From Syntrophotalea carbinolica DSM 2380 (GTDB lineage Bacteria > Desulfobacterota > Desulfuromonadia > Desulfuromonadales > Syntrophotaleaceae): a stretch of DNA of 64,000 nt. Position numbers and translations under genes: made by a program. Where the stretch lies: positions 2,666,001 to 2,730,000 of the forward strand of contig NC_007498.2 of assembly GCF_000012885.1 (NCBI RefSeq), written 5' to 3'. Below, piece after piece: positions 26,966 to 34,786 of this stretch. Every line of letters begins with the position of its first letter. Within the stretch, counting starts at the first letter, position 1. The notes below the pieces were generated by a model, which was not told where the DNA came from, searched no databases, and saw only the letters and a list, made by a program, of their open reading frames with translations.

Positions 26966-28788
26966 CAGGCACACAACGCCTCCCGTTGACTGCTTAGCAG
27001 CCGCTGATAGGTGAAGAAGGCCTCGGCCTCTTCACGTCCCATGTAACGCTGGATGGTTTTCCGATCGGTCTGCAACAGATCGACCAGGATTAATCCGTCC
27101 AGCACATCGCTGAATTGCGGGTCGCGATTGAAAGTAAGCAGTTTGCCCCCCAGATTCAGGTAATGCCGCAGCAAAACCGGTATGCCTTTTTGCTGCACTT
27201 CGATATCGGCCACCAGCGGTGCCACCTGATCCATGCTGCCGCAAAAGGTGCGGGCCAGTTCCCCGCTGCAGCCGCGAATACGCGCCTTGGCGTGAAACGG
27301 TAGCCGAGGTTTTACCAGGCGTGAGAGTTGCGGCAACGGCAACTCGGCCTGCAGGGTGCCGGCAATCAGGCGCCGGGACAAATCGCTATAATCGCGGGAG
27401 ATACTGACCGGGCCGAACAACACCCGGTATTGAGGGTTCTTGACCACAAAGCGGCCGATGCCTTTCCACAGCAGCAACAAGGGGGAGTAGCTTTTCTGGT
27501 ACTCGGGCCGCACAAAGGAACGTCCCAGCTCCAATGCCGGACCTATGGCATCGAACAGGCGACGCCGAAATTTGAACAGGGTATGGGTATAGAGCCCCTG
27601 CTTGCCGAAACGTTTCAGCAGCGTATCGCAGCAGCCGACACGGTAGGCGCCGACCAACTCCTGTCGTTCGCTATGCCACAGGAACAGATGCAGGTAATCC
27701 TGATCGAAACGGTCCAGATCAAAGGAGCGCCCCGTACCCTCCCCTACGGCCCGGAAGGTCAGTTCTCGCAAACGACCGATCTCCAGCAACAGATAAGGAA
27801 TCTGGCCGGCTTCAGCCTGCCACACCTGCATGGGACCGTTCCGAACCAGCAGCTGCCCTTGAGGTAAGCGGGATACTTCAGCGGCCACCAGCTCTGTTGG
27901 CTGAGGCGAAATAACGGTCATCGGCTCGATATCGGTGGAGGGATTCAAAGGCCCCCCGACAGAATCGGCGGCGCCCAGAAGGTAGCTTCGCAGACGCAGG
28001 TAATCGATCCGTTCCCGATCGTCGGCGCACTGTTCCAATCGCGACCAGGGGATGAGACGACCGCCGCGGAAACGGACGGGACGCCCTTTATGCGCCAACA
28101 GCATGCGCCCCAGCAGCAATGTGCGTAGCCGCGGATGCATCAGCCCCGCCAGCTGGAATACCATGCCGTTGCGACCCGGAATATATACAGGGAGCACAGG
28201 AGCCCGGCAGTGACGAATCAAAGCCCCCACCGAAACCTGCCAGGGAGGATCGGCCACTTCGCGGCGCTGCAGCTGCAAGTGGGATACTTCGCCGGCCGGA
28301 AAGATCAGCAGCAAACCGCCATCGCGCACATGACGGATGGCCTGGCGCAGAGGACCGATATTGACACCGGTGCCTTGCGCGCCGCCCAAAATGCCGACCC
28401 CGATGAGGGCTTCGCGCAATTGGGGAATACGCTCCAGCAGACTGTTGGCCAGCACCTTGGTATCCGGACGCATTCGGCGCAGCGCCTCGAGCATGACCAA
28501 CCCCTCGACCGCGCCGAAAGGATGATTGGCCACGACAATGGCCGGACCCTGGCATGGGACCGGTTCCAGCCCCTCCCCCTCCGGCTCTCCCGTTACCTGC
28601 AGTTGCTCGAGCGCCGCCCGGCAAAAATCCTCGGGAGAGTCCCCGGCAGGCAACTGCCGATAAATATCCCGGCATTGCCGCACGCCGAGCAAACGTTCCA
28701 GCGGAGACATCACAACCTTTTTGACCAGAGGGTTTTGAGCCAGGGGCCAGGGAATATCGAAAGGATCGTACTGATTTTGCTGCGTCAT
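26965..28788 (-). CDS. olsF: Bifunctional ornithine-lipid-type acyltransferase (OlsF-like: LPLAT plus GNAT-like domain)
   Basis: A 607-residue fusion. The N-terminal half (about residues 75-240) is a lysophospholipid acyltransferase domain with ANHPFGAVEG, FPAGEVSH and APVLPVYIPGRNG. The C-terminal half (about 320-440) is the hemolysin/OlsB-type N-acyltransferase domain, with REYTFR-like RELTFRAVGEG, LFLWHSERQELVGAYRVG and ELGRSFVRPEYQ. This order matches OlsF of Serratia and Flavobacterium, which makes ornithine lipid in one protein: the C-terminal domain N-acylates ornithine and the N-terminal domain O-acylates the lyso-lipid. The amino acid headgroup is not proven. A direct-repeat box like that of the psd operon lies upstream. 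AGGAGG precedes the ATG. Confidence 0.82.
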   Translation of the reverse strand: MTQQNQYDPFDIPWPLAQNPLVKKVVMSPLERLLGVRQCRDIYRQLPAGDSPEDFCRAALEQLQVTGEPEGEGLEPVPCQGPAIVVANHPFGAVEGLVMLEALRRMRPDTKVLANSLLERIPQLREALIGVGILGGAQGTGVNIGPLRQAIRHVRDGGLLLIFPAGEVSHLQLQRREVADPPWQVSVGALIRHCRAPVLPVYIPGRNGMVFQLAGLMHPRLRTLLLGRMLLAHKGRPVRFRGGRLIPWSRLEQCADDRERIDYLRLRSYLLGAADSVGGPLNPSTDIEPMTVISPQPTELVAAEVSRLPQGQLLVRNGPMQVWQAEAGQIPYLLLEIGRLRELTFRAVGEGTGRSFDLDRFDQDYLHLFLWHSERQELVGAYRVGCCDTLLKRFGKQGLYTHTLFKFRRRLFDAIGPALELGRSFVRPEYQKSYSPLLLLWKGIGRFVVKNPQYRVLFGPVSISRDYSDLSRRLIAGTLQAELPLPQLSRLVKPRLPFHAKARIRGCSGELARTFCGSMDQVAPLVADIEVQQKGIPVLLRHYLNLGGKLLTFNRDPQFSDVLDGLILVDLLQTDRKTIQRYMGREEAEAFFTYQRLLSSQREALCA

Positions 28789-28814
28789 CGCGTTTGCCTC
28801 CTGCCGTGGAAAAT

Positions 28815-28875
28815 CGAAATCATGGGGAGACTAGCGCAGTGAAATTAGGGACAGGTTACAGAGGGGTTAATTTTT
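28815..28875 (-). promoter_or_regulatory. Promoter region with the same 11-bp-spaced box, upstream of olsF-like gene
   Basis: On the minus strand the heads AATTAAC, CTGTAAC and CCCTAAT begin exactly 11 bases apart (plus-strand 28866-28872, 28855-28861, 28844-28850). The first two heads are identical to those upstream of the psd operon while the 4-base spacers differ. The box is 56 bases from the start codon. Confidence 0.6.
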
Positions 28876-29049
28876 CATGGACATGCAGCGTCATGTGTCG
28901 TTCATACTTTGTTTCTGAAGAGAACCGAGCCGGTATGCTGTTTTCACATGGGTTGATTTGGTAAGATAAGATATCCCGCAGGGGATAGAAAAGAAGCCTC
29001 GATCTCGCGCCATAAATCTCGACCGCATGATGACCGAAAGGCCCTCTCC

Positions 29050-29880
29050 ATGTGCCAATTACTCGGAATGAACTGCAATGTACCGACCGATATCTGTTTT
29101 TCCTTTACCGGTTTCCGACAACGCGGCGGCTCCACCGATGTGCATTCCGATGGTTGGGGTATCGCATTTTTCGAGGGCAAGGGCGTACGGCTATTTGTCG
29201 ATCCGCAAGCCTCGGCCGAATCGACCATCGCTGAACTGGTGCGCAGCTATCCCATCCATTCCCTGAATGTGGTGGCCCATATCCGTAAAGCCACTCAAGG
29301 GGTGACCAGCCTGGAAAACACCCATCCGTTCATGCGTGAATTGTGGGGGCGCTACTGGCTGTTCGCTCACAACGGCAATCTGCCTCACTTCCAACCGCAG
29401 CTGGACGGCAGTTATGTCCCGGTCGGCAACACCGACAGCGAACAAACCTTCTGCTGGATGCTGCAAAGCCTGCGACAACGCTTCGGCACAGATGCACCAT
29501 CACGGCAGGAACTGTTTGACGCCCTGGGCGAACTGAGCCTGCCACTGGCCGGCATGGGAATATTCAACTTTCTGCTATCCAACGGCGATTGTCTGGTGGC
29601 TCATTGCTCGACCGAGTTAAGCTACATCATTCGGCGAGCACCTTTTGCCGAGGCGCATCTCAAAGATCAGGATATCAGCATCGATTTCAGGCAGGTCACA
29701 ACTCCCGAGGATCGGGTTGCGATCATCGCAACGCAACCTCTGACCGACAACGAACCGTGGGTCAACATGCGGCCGGGCACCCTGTGGATGTTCCATGATG
29801 GCGAGGTGGTCGGCCAGCAAAACACGGTCCCCAGCCCGTTCAAGTCATTGGCTGAAATGCTCGATACAGAGAGGACATGA
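29050..29880 (+). CDS. Class II glutamine amidotransferase (YafJ-like)
   Basis: A 276-residue Ntn-hydrolase-type glutamine amidotransferase consisting of this domain alone. Cys2 is the catalytic nucleophile after Met removal (MCQLLGMN). Other landmarks are HSDGWGIAFF, VVAHIRKATQG, FAHNGNL and VGNTDSEQ, all typical of YafJ/DUF4072-like proteins. They release ammonia from glutamine or a gamma-glutamyl compound, but the physiological acceptor is unknown. The gene is divergent from the olsF-like gene and stands alone. AAAGG lies upstream of the ATG. Confidence 0.88.
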   Translation: MCQLLGMNCNVPTDICFSFTGFRQRGGSTDVHSDGWGIAFFEGKGVRLFVDPQASAESTIAELVRSYPIHSLNVVAHIRKATQGVTSLENTHPFMRELWGRYWLFAHNGNLPHFQPQLDGSYVPVGNTDSEQTFCWMLQSLRQRFGTDAPSRQELFDALGELSLPLAGMGIFNFLLSNGDCLVAHCSTELSYIIRRAPFAEAHLKDQDISIDFRQVTTPEDRVAIIATQPLTDNEPWVNMRPGTLWMFHDGEVVGQQNTVPSPFKSLAEMLDTERT

Positions 29881-29988
29881 ATGTTGATTTTAGTAAAGAT
29901 GCGGGATGCGCGGAGGGCATTTTCGCCAGGGGTGCCAGCCGGGGCCGGTGGTGTTGATGTTAAAATTGAAGATTCCAAGCTAGCAACT

Positions 29989-30200
29989 TCAAGACCGCGG
30001 GGTTGCGCCCCCGCCCGGCGCCTTACTCTTTTGATACGCGTCTAAAGAGTAAGCAGAAAAACGCGCCCCGACTCCTGGCCCGCCTGCGGCGGGTACCCTA
30101 CGCTGCACAACCGTCGGGCGGACGGAAGGGTTCGCTGCGCTCAGTCTTCCGTCTGTTTCGCCCGTCGGCCGCTCCACTCCGGCGGCGTCACAGGGGAATA
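29989..30200 (-). repeat. Interspersed GC-rich repeat, copy B
   Basis: A 212-base element in the 29881-30411 gap, the reverse orientation of copy A at 21535-21722 with the same landmarks in the same order. It contains a 10-bp perfect hairpin (CTTACTCTTT/AAAGAGTAAG, 30022-30053) of which copy A keeps only one arm. The rest of this gap shows no gene. Confidence 0.8.
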
Positions 30201-30411
30201 CTAATGCAGAGATAAAGTCTTTAAAACAACCGAACAGCACCGGTTCAGGCAACATTAAGGTTAAAGTTTCGAGACTTCAGAAAACCCAAATCTTTTACAA
30301 AATATTGAAGCACCCAACAAATCTGTTGCAAATCTGATGTACTTGCTTCATATACAGGTATTTTTCTTTGACTCCGTCCCGACCTGCGGCCCAACCGCAT
30401 GAGGCAACTTT

Positions 30412-30870
30412 ATGAAAATGGAAATCGGCTGGCGCGAATGGCTGGCCCTACCCGAATTGGGCGTGCCCGCCATCAAAGCCAAGGTCGACACGGGAGCGCG
30501 CACCTCGGCGCTGCATGCGTGGTTTATCGAGCCTTTTGACAAGGACGGCGGGAAATATGTGCGTTTCGGCCTGCATCCCCTGCAACGCCGCACCGACATC
30601 TCGATGACATGCGAAGCTCCCGTCAAGGACCGGCGGCTTGTTTCCGACAGCGGCGGACATAGGGAAATGCGCTATATTATCGAAACCATGGTCTGCTTCG
30701 GAACGCAGCAATGGTCCATCGAAATCACCCTTACCAACCGCGAGAGTATGCTGTTTCGCATGCTGCTGGGCCGAACTGCGATGACCGGCCGGCTGATCGT
30801 CGATCCGGCTGCATCCTATCTGGGAGGCCGTGGTTTGGGCAAGATTTACGAGCAGGAGGACTGGCAATGA
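30412..30870 (+). CDS. RimK-associated retropepsin-like protease (Zn_protease/RimB family)
   Basis: A 152-residue protein of the family annotated as ATP-dependent zinc protease, in fact a retropepsin-like fold. The active-site signature is [13 protein letters not shown] near residue 24, with the catalytic Asp, and [15 protein letters not shown] near the C-terminus as the second conserved block. Such proteins are regularly encoded next to RimK and are thought to remove or trim the glutamates that RimK adds. Its stop overlaps the rimK start (ATGA), so the two are translationally coupled. GAGG precedes the ATG. Confidence 0.88.
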   Translation: MKMEIGWREWLALPELGVPAIKAKVDTGARTSALHAWFIEPFDKDGGKYVRFGLHPLQRRTDISMTCEAPVKDRRLVSDSGGHREMRYIIETMVCFGTQQWSIEITLTNRESMLFRMLLGRTAMTGRLIVDPAASYLGGRGLGKIYEQEDWQ

Positions 30871-31772
30871 AAATCGGCATCTTATCGCGGAACCCCGAAC
30901 TCTATTCCACCCGCAAGTTGTATGAAGCCGCCATCATCCGCGGGCACCAGGCCAGGATTATCGATCCGCTGCTTTGCTATATGACCATCGCCTCGCAACG
31001 CCCCACCATTCACTACAAGGGCGAGGAGTTGACCGGCTTCGACGCCATCATACCGCGCATCGGTGCCTCCATAACCTTTTATGGCACAGCCGTGGTGCGC
31101 CAATTCGAAATGATGAACATCTACAGCGTCAACGAATCGGTAGCCATCAGCCGCTCGCGGGACAAACTGCGCAGCCTGCAGTTGTTGTCCCGCAAAGGCA
31201 TCGGCCTGCCGCACACCTGCTTCGCCCATTCGACCAGATATACCAAGGACTTGATCAACCAGGTCGGCGGGGCTCCGCTGGTCGTTAAGCTGCTGGAAGG
31301 CACGCAAGGGATCGGTGTCGTTCTGGCCGAAACGCAAAAAGCCGCCGAAAGCGTCATCGAAGCCTTCAAAGGCCTCAAAGAACAGATCCTGGTCCAGGAG
31401 TTTATCGAGGAATCCGGCGGCGCCGACATCCGCTGTCTGGTGGTGGGAGGCAAAGTCGTCGCCGCCATGAAACGTCAGGGCGCCGAAGGCGAGTTCCGCT
31501 CCAACATCCATCGCGGCGGCAAGGCCACAGTGGTCCGCCTGACCCCGGAAGAACGAGCCACCGCCGTACGCTCGGCCCATATCATGGGGCTGAACGTGGC
31601 GGGGGTCGACATCCTGCAATCCAACCGCGGTCCCATTGTCATGGAAGTCAACTCTTCGCCAGGTCTCGAAGGCATCGAAACCGCCACCGGCAAAGATGTC
31701 GCTGATGAAATTATCCGCTTCATCGAAAAACATACCAAACCCGGCAGGACCAAAACCCGTGGCAAGGGTTGA
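30867..31772 (+). CDS. rimK: RimK-type ATP-grasp glutamate ligase
   Basis: A 301-residue ATP-grasp enzyme. It starts [18 protein letters not shown], has the N-terminal domain motif [19 protein letters not shown]-binding segments [19 protein letters not shown] and [18 protein letters not shown], and the Mg-binding end [20 protein letters not shown]. The family adds glutamates to the C-terminus of ribosomal protein S6 or to other gamma-linked substrates. Length and motifs match E. coli RimK closely. The ATGA overlap with the protease-like gene, and the small glycine-rich and Zn-ribbon genes that follow, suggest one transcript. Confidence 0.93.
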   Translation: MKIGILSRNPELYSTRKLYEAAIIRGHQARIIDPLLCYMTIASQRPTIHYKGEELTGFDAIIPRIGASITFYGTAVVRQFEMMNIYSVNESVAISRSRDKLRSLQLLSRKGIGLPHTCFAHSTRYTKDLINQVGGAPLVVKLLEGTQGIGVVLAETQKAAESVIEAFKGLKEQILVQEFIEESGGADIRCLVVGGKVVAAMKRQGAEGEFRSNIHRGGKATVVRLTPEERATAVRSAHIMGLNVAGVDILQSNRGPIVMEVNSSPGLEGIETATGKDVADEIIRFIEKHTKPGRTKTRGKG

Positions 31773-31813
31773 AACATTTTGCCTCGATCCTGCTCGGAAG
31801 AAAGGATTTCAGC

Positions 31814-31978
31814 ATGATTAAAGGATACGTGATACTGCTTGCGATCTCCGCCGGCGGTGCCGCGGGATGGGGGCTGGGTATCAAAATCGGCTTCATGGCA
31901 GCCTATTTTCTTTCCGTGGCTGGCTCGGCCACCGGTTTGTATGTGGGCCGTCAGTTCGGACGAAACTATATGGATTGA
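31814..31978 (+). CDS. 54-residue glycine-rich membrane protein
   Basis: A small protein made almost entirely of one hydrophobic, glycine-zipper-like hairpin (AISAGGAAGWGLGIKIG, then SVAGSATGLYVGRQFGR). ATG at 31814 follows AAAGGA, 41 bases after the rimK stop. Its function is unknown. The GxxxG-type spacing suggests oligomeric packing in the membrane. It lies between rimK and a Zn-ribbon regulator in a tightly packed set. Confidence 0.65.
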   Translation: MIKGYVILLAISAGGAAGWGLGIKIGFMAAYFLSVAGSATGLYVGRQFGRNYMD

Positions 31979-31995
31979 ATCTCCGTTATCTCCCC

Positions 31996-32346
31996 ATGGC
32001 AAAGGAGAGACTCCGAGTGAAAGACAAAATCCCGCCGATACCTGCCGAGAGGGGTGCTACCCTGCGCCGGCAGATCATGGAACTGCTGACACGACAGCCT
32101 ATGACGGCCAAAGAGATTTCCATGGCCATCGGCATCGGGGAAAAACAGGTATACCCGCACCTGGAACATCTGCAGCAGAGTTTGCGCCGACAAAACCGGT
32201 CCCTGCAGATCACGCCGCCATTTTGCAAAAAGTGCGGTTTCACTTTCGCCAAACGCACGCGTCTGAAAAAACCGGGTAAATGCCCAGTATGTCGAAGCCA
32301 GACGATCGAAGAACCGGTTTTTGCCCTGCCCGAAGTTGATTCCTAG
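31996..32346 (+). CDS. Winged-helix transcriptional regulator with C-terminal zinc ribbon
   Basis: About 116 residues: an N-terminal ArsR-like winged helix (LRRQIMELLTRQPMTAKEIS, GEKQVYPHLEHLQQSL) and a C-terminal zinc ribbon with two Cys-x2-Cys pairs (CKKCGF and CPVCRS). This is the small HTH-plus-Zn-ribbon regulator family found in archaea and anaerobic bacteria, with unknown regulons. A GTG at 32017 with AAAGGAG upstream is an alternative start that would shorten it by seven residues. It is the last gene of the rimK set and could regulate it or the following redox regulator. Confidence 0.8.
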   Translation: MAKERLRVKDKIPPIPAERGATLRRQIMELLTRQPMTAKEISMAIGIGEKQVYPHLEHLQQSLRRQNRSLQITPPFCKKCGFTFAKRTRLKKPGKCPVCRSQTIEEPVFALPEVDS

Positions 32347-32409
32347 GACACAACATATCGCCGGTTTTGCGGAGTGCGTCCCCACCCGAAAAGGCTGAGA
32401 CAACTCTCA

Positions 32410-32450
32410 CAAAGTGTTTGACTTGCCTGTGGCAACAATGGCACACTTTG
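32410..32450 (+). promoter_or_regulatory. Inverted repeat, candidate operator upstream of the hydrogenase-like regulator
   Basis: CAAAGTGT (32410-32417) and ACACTTTG (32443-32450) form perfect 8-base half sites with centres 33 bases apart, about three helical turns. The site ends 60 bases before the start of the next gene and brackets a TTGACT hexamer that could be its -35. It could also be an autoregulatory site. Confidence 0.35.
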
Positions 32451-32509
32451 GCCATCGTCAGCTATCCTTTACGTGACCTAAGTTCCCTCCGTTTCGATCG
32501 GAATCATCG

Positions 32510-34753
32510 ATGGGCCATATCCAGACCGATACCCAGCGCTGCCGCAGATGCTATGCCTGCGTTCGCCATTGTCCCGTCAAAGCCATCCGCGTCACTCGGC
32601 AGGGCACCGATCTGAGTCCCGGTCGCTGCATCGGTTGCGGACGCTGTCTGCAAATCTGCACCCAGCAAGCCCGCCATGCTGTCAAAGATCTGGAACGTTG
32701 CCGCCGGCTGCTTAAACGCAGAGAGCCGATGGCGGCGCTTCTGGCGCCATCCTTTCCGGCCTACCTTGGCGACATGCGCCCGGGGCAGATGATCGCCGGA
32801 TTGCGCCAGCTTGGTTTCGGCATGGTGATCGAGGGCGCCTGGGGGGTGGAACTGCTGGCCGGGAGATTAAAAATCGAACCGTCCACCCGCCCCCAAACAC
32901 CGACCATCCTCAGCCACTGCCCGGCAGTCATCGCGCTGGTGGAGCGCCACTTTCCCCAATTGTTGCGCAACATGGCACCGCAGGTTTCGCCCCTGCCGGC
33001 AGCAGCCCGGGCCTTACGCGCTGCCCACGCAGGACCGCTGCGTGTTGTCACCATAAGTTCCTGTTTTGCGGCAAAACTGGAAGCCGTGGACGATCAATTT
33101 CAGGATACCGTCGATGCGGCCTTGACCTTCTCAGAGCTTTCCGAGCTATTCGAGGAATCGGGCATTACCCCGACTTTGTTAAGCGATGCCCCCTTCGATG
33201 GTACCGGCGCTGCTGACAAACGGCTGTTTCCAGTAACGGGAGGCGCCCTGGCCACACTGCTGCCGGATTTTTCCGGCGACACTGGAGTCGTCCTTTCCGC
33301 GGAAGGCCCCCACAACGCTTTGGACATATTACGCGATCTGGCTGCAGGTCGTATCAGACCGTCCGTGGTCGACTTGCGATTATGTCGAGGCGGCTGCACA
33401 GGCCCTTGCGATTCTGCCAGCCGGCTATCGCCCTTCGCCAGGAGCAACCTGGTGCAGGAATTTGCCCGTCAGCCCCAAAAGCATCTATCCGACGGCGCTT
33501 ATCTGGGAACGGCTTCGGGCCTGTCTTTGGAACGAACCTTCAGTAATCGACAACCTCTTCAGGAACATCCCAGCGGTGAAAATATCCGCCGGGTTCTTCA
33601 TTCCACGGATAAATTCGCCCAGCGTGACGAACTGAACTGCGGTGCGTGCGGTTACGACACCTGTCGGGAACACGCAACCGCCGTCTGCCGTAACCTGGCA
33701 CTGGAAGATATGTGCCTGCCTTATTTCGTCAAACGCCTCGAGGCTGAAAAACTACGCCTTGAACGCGCGCTGCAACTGGCACGTCACGTGCCGGACGATA
33801 CCCTGATCGGTTCGGATGCTCCCATGCGCCAGATCCTGGAACTGGCGCAGGAGTTGGCCCCCGGTGATAAACCCATCCTGCTGCGCGGCGAGGCAGGCAC
33901 GGGCAAGGAAACCCTGGCGCGCATCATCCACCGTCGCAGCCATCGAAGCGAACAGCCACTGGCGACCGTTAATTGTACCGCGCTTGGCAACCGCCAACTG
34001 AAGGAAGAATTGTTCGGAGGCCGGCCGGATGCAAAAAAGCCCCAAGGCCTGCTGGAACTCGCCGCCGGTAGCAGCTTGCTACTGGATGAAATCGGCGATG
34101 CGAGTTTGGAGGTGCAACAAGCGCTGCTCGATTGGTTGAACCGGGAAAAAGCCCCTTGGGCCGATGTGCGTCTGATCGTCACCAGCCACCGGGACCTGGA
34201 ACAGGGCATCAGGGAGGGTTGGTTCAACAGCGAACTGTTTTTTCGTCTCAGCCTCTGCACTCTGACCTTACCGCCATTGCGCAACCGTCTGGATGCCCTA
34301 CCCGAATTGGCACGGCAACAGTTGCAACGTGCGAGTCGACGCTACAACAAAAAAATGGTGTCCATCGACCCGTTGGCCCAGGAAACCTTAAACCGTTACC
34401 ACTGGCCGGGCAACCTCCGGGAACTGGCATCGGTGATCGAACGGGCCGTCGCATTGAGTGAAGAAGACGTTTTGCACCAGGAACATCTGAATCTGTCCTT
34501 GACGCCTGCGGCAACGGAGCCACCCTCGTCAAGCACCGAGACAACCAGTGGATTTCGGGCCCGTCGTGGCCATCAAATGGAAATGATCGAGCGGGACCTG
34601 CTGGAACGTTATCTGCGAGAAGCATGCGGCAATGTATCCGCCGCGGCGCGTCGCGCTAACTTGCCGCGACGCAGCTTTTACCGCTTAATGGAACGTTACG
34701 GCATCAAACGCCGGCAATTTGTAAACCGTAGGCGCTCCGAACCAAAGCCCTGA
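32510..34753 (+). CDS. Ferredoxin / [FeFe]-hydrogenase-like sensor fused to AAA+ and Fis-type HTH (GAFTGA absent)
   Basis: A 747-residue cytoplasmic regulator. Order: two 4Fe-4S motifs (CRRCYACVRHCP, CIGCGRCLQICTQ, residues 10-55); an [FeFe]-hydrogenase-like domain (about 75-350) keeping cluster Cys residues in LSHCPAV, ISSCFAAKLEA and LCRGGCTGPC; an FeS domain (NCGACGYDTCREHA, about 380); an AAA+ domain with Walker A GEAGTGKET and Walker B LLLDEIGD; and a C-terminal Fis HTH (NVSAAARRANLPRRSFYRLM). Between ELFGG and the Walker B the usual GAFTGA loop is missing, so it probably cannot activate sigma-54. It may sense H2 or ferredoxin redox state and act with sigma-70 or as a repressor. ptsP follows after 33 bases. 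Confidence 0.88.
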   Translation: MGHIQTDTQRCRRCYACVRHCPVKAIRVTRQGTDLSPGRCIGCGRCLQICTQQARHAVKDLERCRRLLKRREPMAALLAPSFPAYLGDMRPGQMIAGLRQLGFGMVIEGAWGVELLAGRLKIEPSTRPQTPTILSHCPAVIALVERHFPQLLRNMAPQVSPLPAAARALRAAHAGPLRVVTISSCFAAKLEAVDDQFQDTVDAALTFSELSELFEESGITPTLLSDAPFDGTGAADKRLFPVTGGALATLLPDFSGDTGVVLSAEGPHNALDILRDLAAGRIRPSVVDLRLCRGGCTGPCDSASRLSPFARSNLVQEFARQPQKHLSDGAYLGTASGLSLERTFSNRQPLQEHPSGENIRRVLHSTDKFAQRDELNCGACGYDTCREHATAVCRNLALEDMCLPYFVKRLEAEKLRLERALQLARHVPDDTLIGSDAPMRQILELAQELAPGDKPILLRGEAGTGKETLARIIHRRSHRSEQPLATVNCTALGNRQLKEELFGGRPDAKKPQGLLELAAGSSLLLDEIGDASLEVQQALLDWLNREKAPWADVRLIVTSHRDLEQGIREGWFNSELFFRLSLCTLTLPPLRNRLDALPELARQQLQRASRRYNKKMVSIDPLAQETLNRYHWPGNLRELASVIERAVALSEEDVLHQEHLNLSLTPAATEPPSSSTETTSGFRARRGHQMEMIERDLLERYLREACGNVSAAARRANLPRRSFYRLMERYGIKRRQFVNRRRSEPKP

Positions 34754-34786
34754 CCGCCTCCCAATGGCCCAGAAAGGCCTCACGCC

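Noticed and set aside
32434-32452. Possible sigma-54 promoter (TGGCAC followed by TTTGG)
   Set aside because: The GG to GC spacing is one base short of the required ten, and the GC element is absent.
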